This document shows positions 40,200-47,897 of a DNA stretch of 49,115 nucleotides, in pieces. Source of the stretch: a virus; the IMG/VR virus record IMGVR_UViG_3300017971_000369, positions 1 to 49,115 of that record; one strand, given 5' to 3'. The position numbers and the translations under genes are program-made. Position 1 is the first letter of the stretch. Every line of letters begins with the position of its first letter. The notes beneath the pieces are model-generated. The model ran no database searches, was not told where the DNA came from, and saw nothing but the letters and a program-made list of their open reading frames with translations.

Positions 40200-40416
40200 T
40201 ACAACTTACCGGCCCGACCAGGAGGAACTAGCGAAGCTTGCAAAGCTTCTTACGCTCCCGCGACGTCAACGGTCCAGGACGACAGAACGGACACCACTTT
40301 GGTTCTGGACGCAATGGCTCGCGGGGGCGCTTTTGAGCATCCCGCTTTCCGCTTGGATTGTGGGATTGATCAGTCCTGGACATCCGTACACTGAGATGAT
40401 TTTTGGGTGGCTCTAA
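40192..40416 (+). CDS. Small membrane protein (holin-like candidate)
   Basis: 74 aa. ATG 40192 overlaps the end of terS and has GGGAGG upstream. Residues ~41-61 form one transmembrane helix (QWLAGALLSIPLSAWIVGLI) with an Arg-rich N-terminal half. It ends 2 bases before the large terminase start. A single-helix holin or an unrelated inner-membrane protein are both possible. Confidence 0.5.
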   Translation: MRSTTYRPDQEELAKLAKLLTLPRRQRSRTTERTPLWFWTQWLAGALLSIPLSAWIVGLISPGHPYTEMIFGWL

Positions 40417-40418
40417 CG

Positions 40419-41852
40419 ATGGTCGCAATCACCGAAGCAATCCGAAAAGCTTTCACCCTTCGGCTGACGAAGTACATCGCACATCAACCCACAATCAAGC
40501 AACGAGTTTTCCTCGCACTGACCCCGTATGAAGAAGTCCTGTTCGGCGGCGCTGCAGGTCCTGGAAAGTCGGACGCTCTCCTGATGGCGGCTTTGCAATT
40601 TGTCGACGTCGCGGGTTATCACGCATTGATCTTGCGACGCACGTATGCGCAGCTCTCCAAATCCGACGGTCTCATCCCCCGCTCCCACGAATGGTTGCAC
40701 GACACCGATGCACGTTGGAACGGCGGCGGAAAGGTTTGGTCCTTCCCGTCCGGAGCTACGCTATCCTTCGGACATGTTCAGTATGAAGACAACAAGTATG
40801 ACTATCAATCAGCGGCTTACACCTTCATCGGTTTTGACGAGCTGACGCAATTCACCGAATCACAATACCTCTACATTGGGTTTTCCCGACGTCGTCGTCT
40901 CCGCGATATGTCGGTCCCGCTCCGCGTTCGGTCAGCAACTAATCCGCCGCCAGACCAGCGGGGTCGTTGGGTCCGGGATCGCTTCGCGATTCACAAGGAC
41001 GAGCGGTCGGGGGAGTTCATCGGACACGAGCCGAACCGTCCGTTTGTCCCTGCCAAAATCTCCGACAATCCGTATCTGGATCAGGAGGAATACGAGACGG
41101 CCCTTGCCGAGCTGGACCCGGTCACCCGCGAGCAATTGCTTTCCGGAGACTGGGAGATTATGCAAGTCGGTCGGATGCGAAAGTCGTGGGCACGCTACTA
41201 CAACATCACCTCTGACGCATACCAACTACTGGACCCCGTCACCGGTCGTGGTTTTCGCAATGTGAAAAAGCGAGACTGCCATCACTTCCAAATCTGCGAT
41301 CCCGCAGCGTCTGCCCGCGAAGGTCCTGGAGACGAACAGATCTGGGAGCGGAAGATGCCGTCCCACACGGTGATCGGGACGTTCGCAATGACCCCGGACG
41401 CGGACCTGCTTTGGATCGACAACCGCAGGTTTCAAGGCGAAGTCCCAGAGGTTCAAGACGCTTTGCTGGAGGAGTATTCCAAATGGCAGCAATGCACCCA
41501 CGTCGGGATTGAAAAGAGCGGTCTTGGCATCGGTGTCTTCCAATGGGCGAAGCGCAGCGGTCTTCCCGTCCGCGCGTTGTCCCCACAGTCGCAAGACAAA
41601 CTAGTCCGGGCAACCGACTTCATCAACAGACTGTACGAGGGGATGGTTTATTTCCCGAACGCTCCCTCGGATTGGCGTAGGGAACTATTCGACGAGCTTT
41701 TCGCGTGGACCGGTCACCCGCACGAACAAGACGATCAGATTGATGTGGCCGGTTATGCGGGACGTGAGGTGACCCGGTTGCGAGGACCGATTCCGATCCG
41801 TAGACGGATTCGACAGATCGAGCGACCCGTCGTCGCGGGCGGACTGCGTTAG
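40419..41852 (+). CDS. terL: Large terminase subunit (ATPase and nuclease)
   Basis: 477 aa from ATG 40419. ATPase: Walker A 'LFGGAAGPGKSDALL' (41-55), Walker B 'YTFIGFDELTQF' (134-145), coupling motif region 'VRSATNPP' (170-177). Nuclease: RNase H-like acidic residues 'FQICDPAAS' (D294), 'VGIEKSG' (E365) and 'EQDDQIDVAGYA' (D438/D439/D442). This is the packaging motor that translocates and cuts DNA. The length is usual for the family. Confidence 0.92.
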   Translation: MVAITEAIRKAFTLRLTKYIAHQPTIKQRVFLALTPYEEVLFGGAAGPGKSDALLMAALQFVDVAGYHALILRRTYAQLSKSDGLIPRSHEWLHDTDARWNGGGKVWSFPSGATLSFGHVQYEDNKYDYQSAAYTFIGFDELTQFTESQYLYIGFSRRRRLRDMSVPLRVRSATNPPPDQRGRWVRDRFAIHKDERSGEFIGHEPNRPFVPAKISDNPYLDQEEYETALAELDPVTREQLLSGDWEIMQVGRMRKSWARYYNITSDAYQLLDPVTGRGFRNVKKRDCHHFQICDPAASAREGPGDEQIWERKMPSHTVIGTFAMTPDADLLWIDNRRFQGEVPEVQDALLEEYSKWQQCTHVGIEKSGLGIGVFQWAKRSGLPVRALSPQSQDKLVRATDFINRLYEGMVYFPNAPSDWRRELFDELFAWTGHPHEQDDQIDVAGYAGREVTRLRGPIPIRRRIRQIERPVVAGGLR

Positions 41853-41900
41853 TTTTCTGTCCAGGGTTCCTACGGGACATTCCAAAAAAGACAATTGTCT
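41852..41900 (+). promoter_or_regulatory. Recurrent leader element, copy 9
   Basis: GTTTTCTGTCCAG (41852-41864) shares its first base with the terminase TAG; hairpin GTTCC-TAC-GGGAC (41866-41878) with a U-G pair; AAAAAA; second hairpin AGAC-AATT-GTCT (41889-41900); AGGAG; ATG 41914. Confidence 0.65.
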
Positions 41901-41913
41901 AGGAGAAAAAGTG

Positions 41914-42759
41914 ATGCGACATACGAGCCTGTTTGTTTTTGCGTTTCTTGCAACGATGTTGCTTTCGATGATTTGTCGCGGACAAACGACGTTGATTATG
42001 AATGCCAACCGTCAGACGGTGATTCGACCGTCGGACCCCAATGGAACGTACGGCGGTTTAGATGAGCTACCGGTTGATGCTGGAGACCAGATGCTGGTGC
42101 AATACTGGCTCCCATTTACCCAGCTTCCGGACGATTCGTTCGTCTTTTCCGTCCATGCGATTTTCTATCTTCAGGACTACGTAGATTCGCCGCGTCCGAT
42201 GGCGTCTCGGATGCTTCTCATTTGGGATAGTGCCGTCACGTGGTCGGAGACTGGAAGTGGTGGAGGTGGATGGAATACAACCCCTGGTATTCAATGGGGT
42301 GAGCGGGCAGTGCCGATAGCGCCTTATCGAGGGCTGACCTACGACATTGATAACAATCCGACGCCGCCGCCAGTTGCGCAGATGTGGATGGACATTACCG
42401 CAATTTGGAGAGAGTGGGAAAATGGCCAACCAAACCGTGGAATCGTAGTGGATGTAAGTCAGGGAGATATGGTGGTCTACGGAACAGGAACACCGTATCG
42501 CAGCGAGCTTTGGGTTTCCTATGCAATGCCTGGCGATGCCAACTTTGACGGTGTGTTCAATCAGTTGGACATTGTGCAGGTATTGCAGGAGGGCAAGTAC
42601 AACACCGGTCAATACGCGACTTGGAGACAAGGCGATTGGGACCGCGATGGTGTGTTCGGGCCGTTAGACATCGTGCTCGCATTGCAACAGACCGGTGACT
42701 ATGCGTACCAAACATCCAGCAATCCGGCGGTCACCGCGTTCGGTGAGGAGTGGGAATGA
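41914..42759 (+). CDS. Secreted protein with DNRLRE-like domain and dockerin-type repeats
   Basis: 281 aa. I prefer ATG 41914 to the GTG three bases before; AGGAG is 8-12 bases upstream. Residues 1-23 are a signal peptide (MRHTSLFVFAFLATMLLSM, then CRGQ). A beta-rich domain follows (~25-205, with 'VTWSETGSGGGGWNTTPGI' as in DNRLRE-type domains). The C-terminus has two dockerin-like Ca-binding repeats: 'GDANFDGVFNQLDIVQVLQ' and 'GDWDRDGVFGPLDIVLALQ', each with D-x-N/D-x-D-G. Such paired repeats are typical of planctomycete secreted proteins. In a phage it may be exported to the host surface. Confidence 0.7.
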   Translation: MRHTSLFVFAFLATMLLSMICRGQTTLIMNANRQTVIRPSDPNGTYGGLDELPVDAGDQMLVQYWLPFTQLPDDSFVFSVHAIFYLQDYVDSPRPMASRMLLIWDSAVTWSETGSGGGGWNTTPGIQWGERAVPIAPYRGLTYDIDNNPTPPPVAQMWMDITAIWREWENGQPNRGIVVDVSQGDMVVYGTGTPYRSELWVSYAMPGDANFDGVFNQLDIVQVLQEGKYNTGQYATWRQGDWDRDGVFGPLDIVLALQQTGDYAYQTSSNPAVTAFGEEWE

Positions 42760-42762
42760 GCG

Positions 42763-43194
42763 ATGGGTAAAGCAAAGGTGGCAAACAGTCGCTATTACCG
42801 GATCGAGATTGATCGGCTGCGTGAGGAACTGAGTGAATGCCGCCAGGCATTGGGACTAATGACTACAGCAAAGCCGTCGATGGAGATGGACGTGGCGAAA
42901 CCTGTTGCAATGGCCGCGGAGGTGGTAGCCGAGATCGAGCGGCTGCGGTCAGACAACGAAAATCTAAAAACCGTTCTACGGAGAGACGAAGAGCAGCTGA
43001 GCCAGTGGGAGGAGCGAGCACGTGAGGCACACAACGACATGATGCGAGTCGTACAGGAACGCGACAACTTGAAGGCCGAGATTGAGCGGGTGCGGGCGGA
43101 GCTACACCGGTGGTGTACGGCGAGGTGTGAATGTATCACGTCCCAGGTGCAGGCAATGGAGGTGAACGATGAAAACGATGCACTACAAAGATGA
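42763..43194 (+). CDS. Coiled-coil protein
   Basis: 143 aa. Residues ~10-30 and ~52-115 have clear heptads (YYRIEIDRLREELSECRQAL; EIERLRSDNENLKTVLRRDEE and onward). Two Cys near the end (WCTARCEC) could form a disulfide or metal site. It lies between the dockerin protein and a beta-helix protein and overlaps the latter by 26 bases. Oligomerisation or a fibre shaft role is plausible; family unknown. Confidence 0.5.
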   Translation: MGKAKVANSRYYRIEIDRLREELSECRQALGLMTTAKPSMEMDVAKPVAMAAEVVAEIERLRSDNENLKTVLRRDEEQLSQWEERAREAHNDMMRVVQERDNLKAEIERVRAELHRWCTARCECITSQVQAMEVNDENDALQR

Positions 43195-43987
43195 AGTTTT
43201 TAAAGACAAGGAACGTGGGATTGACTTGTCAACTGGCGAAGACATTGAAGAGTTGATCGTCGAAGATTGCACGTTTGAAAACTGCGTTCGCGGAATCAAC
43301 GGTTGGCATAAAGGGCCGCACATCAAACGAGCGGTCATCAGAAACTGCTTTTTCACCGGAGGTCAATTCGGCGTACTATTCCGAAACGACTTCGACGAGT
43401 TAGCTGTGCGTCACAATCTGTTTCGCGGGATCGGTACGTTTGAGTCTCGCGGAACAGCAATTCATTTAGGGTCGACCGCTCCCGACGCAAGACTGAACGC
43501 CGACGCAGTTGCGGTTAACAACACAATTGAAGACATTCGTGGAGAATCCCTCGCTTTCGGGATCTACGCTCGCGGCGAACGGTTTCTAATTCGCGACAAT
43601 TTGATCACAAACGTCCAAATCGCAGCGGTAAACCCGGAGGAGGATGAAGACGCTTCCGGCATTTATACGAAGCTGAAGAATTCTCAAGTGCTGTCGAACA
43701 CGTTGATCGACGCCGGAGGGTACGAAGGTTGCATCTCCGTCAAAGGGGAATGGGGGAGCAACGAAATTCGAAACAATGACATTTTCGTGACGGACCCCGC
43801 CCCTTACGAAGACCCGCGATGGAACCGTGCGATTTGTGTCATTCGCAGCACGCAAAACGTGATCAAGAACAACCGGATCGGAAGCCCGCTCCGCATTGTG
43901 CTGTCGCCTTCAGCGCTTGGAAACATCGTCGAGGGGGCGTACCGCGTTTCCGTCGACCCATCCGCGATCAGCTTTTATCCGCTTTGA
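43169..43987 (+). CDS. Parallel beta-helix protein
   Basis: 272 aa; GGAGGTGA precedes the ATG. Repeated rungs of ~22 residues: 'ELIVEDCTFENC', 'RAVIRNCFFTGG', 'ELAVRHNLFRG', 'AVAVNNTIEDI', 'RFLIRDNLITNV', 'NSQVLSNTLIDAG', 'SNEIRNNDIFV', 'QNVIKNNRIGS'. This is the pectate-lyase-like fold of spikes and carbohydrate-active enzymes. There is no signal peptide. It converges with the glycosyltransferase gene, overlapping by 20 bases. It could be a virion spike or a carbohydrate-active enzyme. Confidence 0.55.
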   Translation: MKTMHYKDEVFKDKERGIDLSTGEDIEELIVEDCTFENCVRGINGWHKGPHIKRAVIRNCFFTGGQFGVLFRNDFDELAVRHNLFRGIGTFESRGTAIHLGSTAPDARLNADAVAVNNTIEDIRGESLAFGIYARGERFLIRDNLITNVQIAAVNPEEDEDASGIYTKLKNSQVLSNTLIDAGGYEGCISVKGEWGSNEIRNNDIFVTDPAPYEDPRWNRAICVIRSTQNVIKNNRIGSPLRIVLSPSALGNIVEGAYRVSVDPSAISFYPL

Positions 43988-44531
43988 GGATGGTGATCGA
44001 GGACGGCTCATGCTTTTTCTTCCAGTGATTATGACGGTAATGGTCGACGATCCCGCATTCTCGAATGTCAATGCCGGGGCAGTGCTCGCGGAGCTTGGTC
44101 CAAAACCAGTAGTCGCTTCCCGAGAAGTCGCCGCCCCAAGGCTGGAATAGTTTTCGCTGTCCATACGAAACAATGACCGACAATGCAATCTTGACGAAAA
44201 CGGTTCCTGTGAAATAAAGGCCGTACCTGCGATGTTGAGCATTCAAAGCACCAGGACTGACGTATGCGTGACAGACTGCGACCTGCGGAGCCTCCATCAT
44301 TTCGGACCACTGCTTGTCCGTTGCGACGAAGTCGTCTTCGCAGAGCAAAAGGTCGCGATGTTGAGCCCGTGCGATTTCGACTGCTTCATTTTGAGCGTCG
44401 GGTATGGTCTTGCCGGTGATGAGGACATAAGGTAGCTCTCGCAACGCAGCGGTCTGTGCTACGTGTGCGATGCACTCAGCAGGGGCAACGCCTCGTGAAT
44501 ACTGTACCACTACGTGATTGGAATTTCCCAT
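43968..44531 (-). CDS. Putative GT-A-type glycosyltransferase
   Basis: 187 aa from ATG 44531 with GAGG just upstream. 'ECIAHVAQTAALRELPYVLITGKTIPDAQNEAVEIARAQHRDLLLCEDDFVATDKQW' fits the first half of a family 2-like glycosyltransferase. It has a nucleotide-sugar-binding helix and a DxD-like 'CEDDF' (residues ~69-73) that would hold the metal ion. The C-terminal part 'PWGGDFSGSDYWFWTKL' fits the acceptor region. Short for the family. Its start codon overlaps that of the divergent methyltransferase gene. Confidence 0.55.
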   Translation of the reverse strand: MGNSNHVVVQYSRGVAPAECIAHVAQTAALRELPYVLITGKTIPDAQNEAVEIARAQHRDLLLCEDDFVATDKQWSEMMEAPQVAVCHAYVSPGALNAQHRRYGLYFTGTVFVKIALSVIVSYGQRKLFQPWGGDFSGSDYWFWTKLREHCPGIDIRECGIVDHYRHNHWKKKHEPSSITILKADKS

Positions 44532-45006
44532 GAACCTCGCCCTCAAGTTGAATTTAGGATGCAGCTTTCGCCACCTTCCCGGTTACGTCAACATCGACAT
44601 CCGCGAAGATGTTGGCGCGGACATGGTCCATGATATAGAAACCGGCATCCCCTACAAGACCGACACGGTTGATGAAGTCCGCGCGTACGACTTTCTCGAA
44701 CACGTCCGGCCCGAACGCACCCTTTTTGTCATGCGGGAGATTTGGCGGGTCCTTCGACCGGGCGGCATTCTCGATCACCTCACCCCATCCACCGACGGGC
44801 GCGGAGCATTCCAAGACCCGACCCATCGGTCGTTCTGGAATATCAATAGCTGGCTTTACTACACAGACGACCGATACCGGAGGTTGATCAACACGCCGGT
44901 CAAGTACAAAGTCCTGGAGTTGAAAGACATCATGACCGGAGACATGGTTATTCACACCCGTGGAAGATTAGAGGCGATCAAAGATGAAGTTTCACCTAAC
45001 AGCTAG
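44530..45006 (+). CDS. SAM-dependent methyltransferase-like protein
   Basis: 158 aa from ATG 44530 (TTG 44518 is an alternative; neither has a clear ribosome-binding site). 'LKLNLGCSFRHLPGYVNIDIREDVGADMVHDIE' is the SAM-binding loop (motif I, normally GCG or GSG). 'VDEVRAYDFLEHV' and 'REIWRVLRPGGILDHLTPS' are motifs II-III of the type 11 class I fold. Between two glycosyltransferases, it probably methylates a sugar or other small acceptor. Confidence 0.65.
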   Translation: MNLALKLNLGCSFRHLPGYVNIDIREDVGADMVHDIETGIPYKTDTVDEVRAYDFLEHVRPERTLFVMREIWRVLRPGGILDHLTPSTDGRGAFQDPTHRSFWNINSWLYYTDDRYRRLINTPVKYKVLELKDIMTGDMVIHTRGRLEAIKDEVSPNS

Positions 45007-45817
45007 GATGTGGCGACGGTCCCGCCGTCAATGGTACGCGGAGATCATCGACGCGATGTATGCTTGTCTGCAAGAGTTGGGCCATGAAGTTTCCGAAGGG
45101 GATCACCTCCGCGACGACGCGATCAACGTCGTATTCTGTTGGCAGATGTGGGAACGGATGCCGGCCCTGGAACTTTCCCGCTACCGACTCGTCGCGTTCC
45201 AATCGGAACAACTTCCGCCCGGCGGCTACCTCGAAAAAGCTCCGCCTTGGTACTTGGAGTCGTTACGCCAAGCCGAAGCGGTTTGGGACTACAGCTCGTC
45301 CAACGTTTCCGTGTTGGCTGCTCACGGAATCGCGGCGAGCTGGGTCCCTTTTTACTACCATCCTTCTCTCCAGTTTGTCCCGACCGGCAATATTAAACAG
45401 GACATTCCTATCCTGTTTTACGGGTGGAGGAGCGACAGGAGAGATAACATGATAGAGCGGCTTCGCCCGCTCAGTATCGAATACTTCCCCGCAGGGTTGT
45501 GGGGGGACTATCGAAACGCCGTCATACAACGATCAAAGATCGTATTGAACGTGCACTGGTACGAATCCGCGTTGACGCCGCACCTTCGCTTTGCTCCGCT
45601 GTTAGCAAATCGCGTCGCGATAGTGTCCGAACGATGCGTTGACAATCCCTACGGGGATGCAATCGCGGAGGCAGACTACGACGAACTCCCCGACCTGCTC
45701 CGGTATTACCTGGAGGATGAGCACGAACGGCTTGCTCTCGCGGTGCGTGGACACTCCCGGTTCAAGAACATGAAGTTTCACCATGCTTTGCAAGAGGCGA
45801 TTAAGAAGCTCCCTTAG
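44984..45817 (+). CDS. CgeB-like glycosyltransferase
   Basis: 277 aa, overlapping the methyltransferase by 23 bases. The C-terminal half 'RDNMIERLRPLSIEYFPAGLWGDYRNAVIQRSKIVLNVHWYESALTPHLRFAPLLANRVAIVSERC' matches CgeB/GT4-type C-terminal domains that bind the nucleotide-sugar. The N-terminal half is a Rossmann-like domain (INVVFCWQMWERM, YRLVAFQSEQLPP). It likely transfers a sugar in concert with its two neighbours. Confidence 0.65.
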   Translation: MKFHLTARMWRRSRRQWYAEIIDAMYACLQELGHEVSEGDHLRDDAINVVFCWQMWERMPALELSRYRLVAFQSEQLPPGGYLEKAPPWYLESLRQAEAVWDYSSSNVSVLAAHGIAASWVPFYYHPSLQFVPTGNIKQDIPILFYGWRSDRRDNMIERLRPLSIEYFPAGLWGDYRNAVIQRSKIVLNVHWYESALTPHLRFAPLLANRVAIVSERCVDNPYGDAIAEADYDELPDLLRYYLEDEHERLALAVRGHSRFKNMKFHHALQEAIKKLP

Positions 45818-47100
45818 TCGGTCAGCGTAATCAGACGCGCGTCGGGGAGACTTGCGTTGCTGATCTTCTTGTGCGGGTCGATGATTGTGCCCAACACGAC
45901 GCCGGAGGCGGTTGTAATCGTGACGGCATCGACCGCCTGCGAAGCATCGAAGGTTGCTTCTTCGTTGCTCATAACGAGTGTTCCAATGTCGGGAGAACTG
46001 CCGCCGCTCTGGCACTCTACCGTTCCGGGTCCGCTGATGGTGATGGTTCCCGCGACGGTGCAGCCCTTCAACATACGGAACGTCCCGGATTGGACGGTGA
46101 TGGTGGTGCTTGCGTGTGCCACCGCAGGTTCGATGATCAACGTTCCTCCGAGAACTTGAATCGTTGCCGCTGTACTTCCGATGGTTGTGGGGTTCCAGAT
46201 AGTCAACGTCCCACCACTGACTTCAATCTCCGAACCATCGAGCGTGCTTGCCGCTCCACCTTCTTTACTAATCTCAACCGTCCCGCCGCGGACTTCAATA
46301 TCGGTACCGCCCGTCGTTCCGATCAATTGCAACGCGGCGCGGTTGGTATCCAAAGCTCCACCAGTGTTGTGAACCACAATCGCCATCGCACTGGTGAGCG
46401 ATTTGATTCGCATCCGACCGGAGCCGCTCCCATCACCGCGACCGATAGTCAACGCGGTTGCGTCCAGCTCTAGATGCCGATCCAAAAACTCCGCATACCC
46501 GTTGGGGTTGTCATCTGGGAGACCGATAGTGGACGGCCCGAAGCTCTGGTCGATGTACACGTGCGCGAGCGGTGTGGTCAGTCCGTTCAACGCATCAAGG
46601 TCATAAAGAATGGGCGGCCCGCCTTGGATGTACAACGTATCTCCATCCGACGGTGCAGCGGGGGAACCTCCCGCGTTGTCTTCGTAATTGGCCGCCGCTC
46701 CCCAAACGTTCGGTCCCGCGTTCGCGGTGACGCTACCCTTGGTGATTGTGCCCGAGCCGGTCTTGGCTACGCCAAGCTGCGACGCTCCCGCGACATCTTC
46801 GTCAAACGGTGTGCCGGGCGTGTCCGCTGTCAGGTACACAAGACCGCTCCCTTCATCCGACGCGGTAATTCCGACCGCTCGCGGAGTGGTGCTCGCGTTG
46901 AATGCCGCGACTAGCCCCGCCGCAACATCGCTGACCGTGGGCGAAGCGGCTGTTTCCTGGTACGTCACCCGTCCCACCTCGACGCTGTCGTGATAGAAAA
47001 CGATGGAGTACGTATCGTTCTGTGCGGGGGAGCCGCCAATTGTAACGCTGATGACTTGTGCGACGGGTTCGGCCCGTCCGGTCCAACGAAGCGTGGCCAT
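45814..47100 (-). CDS. Beta-rich virion-type protein (planctomycete phage family)
   Basis: 428 aa; AAGGAA upstream. 'MATLRWTGRAEPVAQVISVTI', 'YSIVFYHDSVEVGRVTYQ', 'VSDVAAGLVAAFNAS', 'ITASDEGSGLVYLTADTPGTPF', 'GPNVWGAAANYEDNAGGSPAAPSDGDTLYI' are the pattern of a repeat-rich protein that I recall from planctomycete genomes and phages. After residue ~240 the sequence becomes a low-complexity beta solenoid (ITISGPGTVE, ATIQVLGGTLIIE). A structural or adhesion role is likely. It is on the minus strand among plus-strand virion genes. Confidence 0.5.
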   Translation of the reverse strand: MATLRWTGRAEPVAQVISVTIGGSPAQNDTYSIVFYHDSVEVGRVTYQETAASPTVSDVAAGLVAAFNASTTPRAVGITASDEGSGLVYLTADTPGTPFDEDVAGASQLGVAKTGSGTITKGSVTANAGPNVWGAAANYEDNAGGSPAAPSDGDTLYIQGGPPILYDLDALNGLTTPLAHVYIDQSFGPSTIGLPDDNPNGYAEFLDRHLELDATALTIGRGDGSGSGRMRIKSLTSAMAIVVHNTGGALDTNRAALQLIGTTGGTDIEVRGGTVEISKEGGAASTLDGSEIEVSGGTLTIWNPTTIGSTAATIQVLGGTLIIEPAVAHASTTITVQSGTFRMLKGCTVAGTITISGPGTVECQSGGSSPDIGTLVMSNEEATFDASQAVDAVTITTASGVVLGTIIDPHKKISNASLPDARLITLTD

Positions 47101-47130
47101 TGAAAAATTCCTTATGGGGTTTGTGACGCT

Positions 47131-47340
47131 TTAACCGCGCGGAGGTACTTTTCCCAGGTCCAAACCGTAAGGCCCTTTTAACCGCCGCGCCTGTCTTTGG
47201 TATCGTATCGACTTTGCCATTTGTTTTCGGACGTCAGAGCCTCGTTGGAATACACTTGGGTGCGTTCGTTTTGACGTCCCGTGTCGCGAAAACCTCTGGA
47301 CAGTTTTGACAACGCTCCGACGTTTCAGTTTCTTGGCCAT
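47131..47340 (-). CDS. Small very basic protein
   Basis: 69 aa, 'MAKKLKRRSVVKTVQRFSRH...', about 22 Lys/Arg. GGAGAG (minus strand) precedes the ATG; these bases are the reverse complement of the CTCTCC of leader element copy 10. A nucleic-acid-binding role fits the composition; no family recognised. Confidence 0.55.
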   Translation of the reverse strand: MAKKLKRRSVVKTVQRFSRHGTSKRTHPSVFQRGSDVRKQMAKSIRYQRQARRLKGPYGLDLGKVPPRG

Positions 47341-47392
47341 AGTTATCTCTCCAGTAGTCCTGACGGGACGTTCAAAAATAGACTAGTGTCTA
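47341..47392 (+). promoter_or_regulatory. Recurrent leader element, copy 10 (opposite to its neighbours)
   Basis: AGTTATCTCTCCAG (47341-47354), hairpin GTCCT-GAC-GGGAC (47357-47369), AAAAA, hairpin TAGAC-TAGT-GTCTA (47379-47392). The sequence reads in the plus direction, but both flanking genes are on the minus strand, and no plus-strand gene begins after it. Confidence 0.65.
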
Positions 47393-47545
47393 ATAATTTT
47401 TCTTGTGGCGTCGCAGCGTTTCAGCAGCCCACTTCCGGAGCTTCTTCCCTTGCGGGGTTGTCTTGCTTGCTTTGCGCGCTTTCTTGACTTGGGTTTGAGA
47501 GTAGGCCGGAAGCCACTTCATGATCTTGCGAAGTTTCTTTGCCAT
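47390..47545 (-). CDS. Small very basic protein
   Basis: 51 aa, 'MAKKLRKIMKWLPAYSQTQV...' with 'KKARKASKTTPQGKKL'. Its stop codon overlaps the second hairpin of leader element copy 10. It shares the MAKKL start with the neighbouring 69-aa protein, which suggests duplication, but the remainder differs. Confidence 0.55.
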   Translation of the reverse strand: MAKKLRKIMKWLPAYSQTQVKKARKASKTTPQGKKLRKWAAETLRRHKKNY

Positions 47546-47548
47546 CGC

Positions 47549-47809
47549 TCAACTCCGTAACTGATCCTCTTGGTTCAACTTCAGGATGAACCGACCTATC
47601 GCCTCCTCCGACGTGTAGATCGTTCCTCCAACCCTTGCGGTTTCCAACCGGACGCCCCGGATGCCGCGTTTGGCCCATTTCCGGATGGTGTCAACGCTAT
47701 GCGGTCCCCCCGGAATCTTTGCGTTAGCGTACCGCAATCGCACAAGCCGTTCTCTATTTGCGTCTAGCATTTTGTCCACTCCGTACCAGGTTTGTCCACT
47801 TTTATCCAT
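47549..47809 (-). CDS. DUF1580-like excisionase-type DNA-binding protein
   Basis: 86 aa, or 73 aa if translation starts at ATG 47770, which has GGAG at a good distance. 'GGPHSVDTIRKWAKRGIRGVRLETARVGGTIYTSEEAIGRFI' is a winged helix-turn-helix of the excisionase/MerR type. It has the 'P.s..Ti.rW...Gv.G.rLe...vGg..yTs.eA..rF' pattern of DUF1580, a family I know mainly from planctomycetes. It may regulate the nearby genes; four GGAYAAA repeats overlap its start region. Confidence 0.65.
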   Translation of the reverse strand: MDKSGQTWYGVDKMLDANRERLVRLRYANAKIPGGPHSVDTIRKWAKRGIRGVRLETARVGGTIYTSEEAIGRFILKLNQEDQLRS

Positions 47810-47818
47810 TTTATCCTA
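47771..47818 (-). repeat. Four phased GGAYAAA repeats at the start of the DUF1580-like gene
   Basis: On the plus strand TTTGTCCAC (47771), TTTGTCCAC (47791), TTTATCCA (47801) and TTTATCCTA (47810). The spacings are 20, 10 and 9 bp, close to whole helical turns, as expected for a protein binding one DNA face. Confidence 0.6.
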
Positions 47819-47824
47819 CTTTTT

Positions 47825-47886
47825 CCGCCCGTCCTAGACGTTGTAAAGGGGGATTGCCGAGGGGATTTCTGGTAGGATTCGGGCGG
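47825..47886 (+). promoter_or_regulatory. Long-range inverted repeat before the small basic gene cluster
   Basis: CCGCCCG (47825-47831) can pair with CGGGCGG (47880-47886), which overlaps the ribosome-binding site GCGGAGG of the gene at 47898. It might control translation. No clear promoter seen in this gap. Confidence 0.3.
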
Positions 47887-47897
47887 AGGCCGAGATC

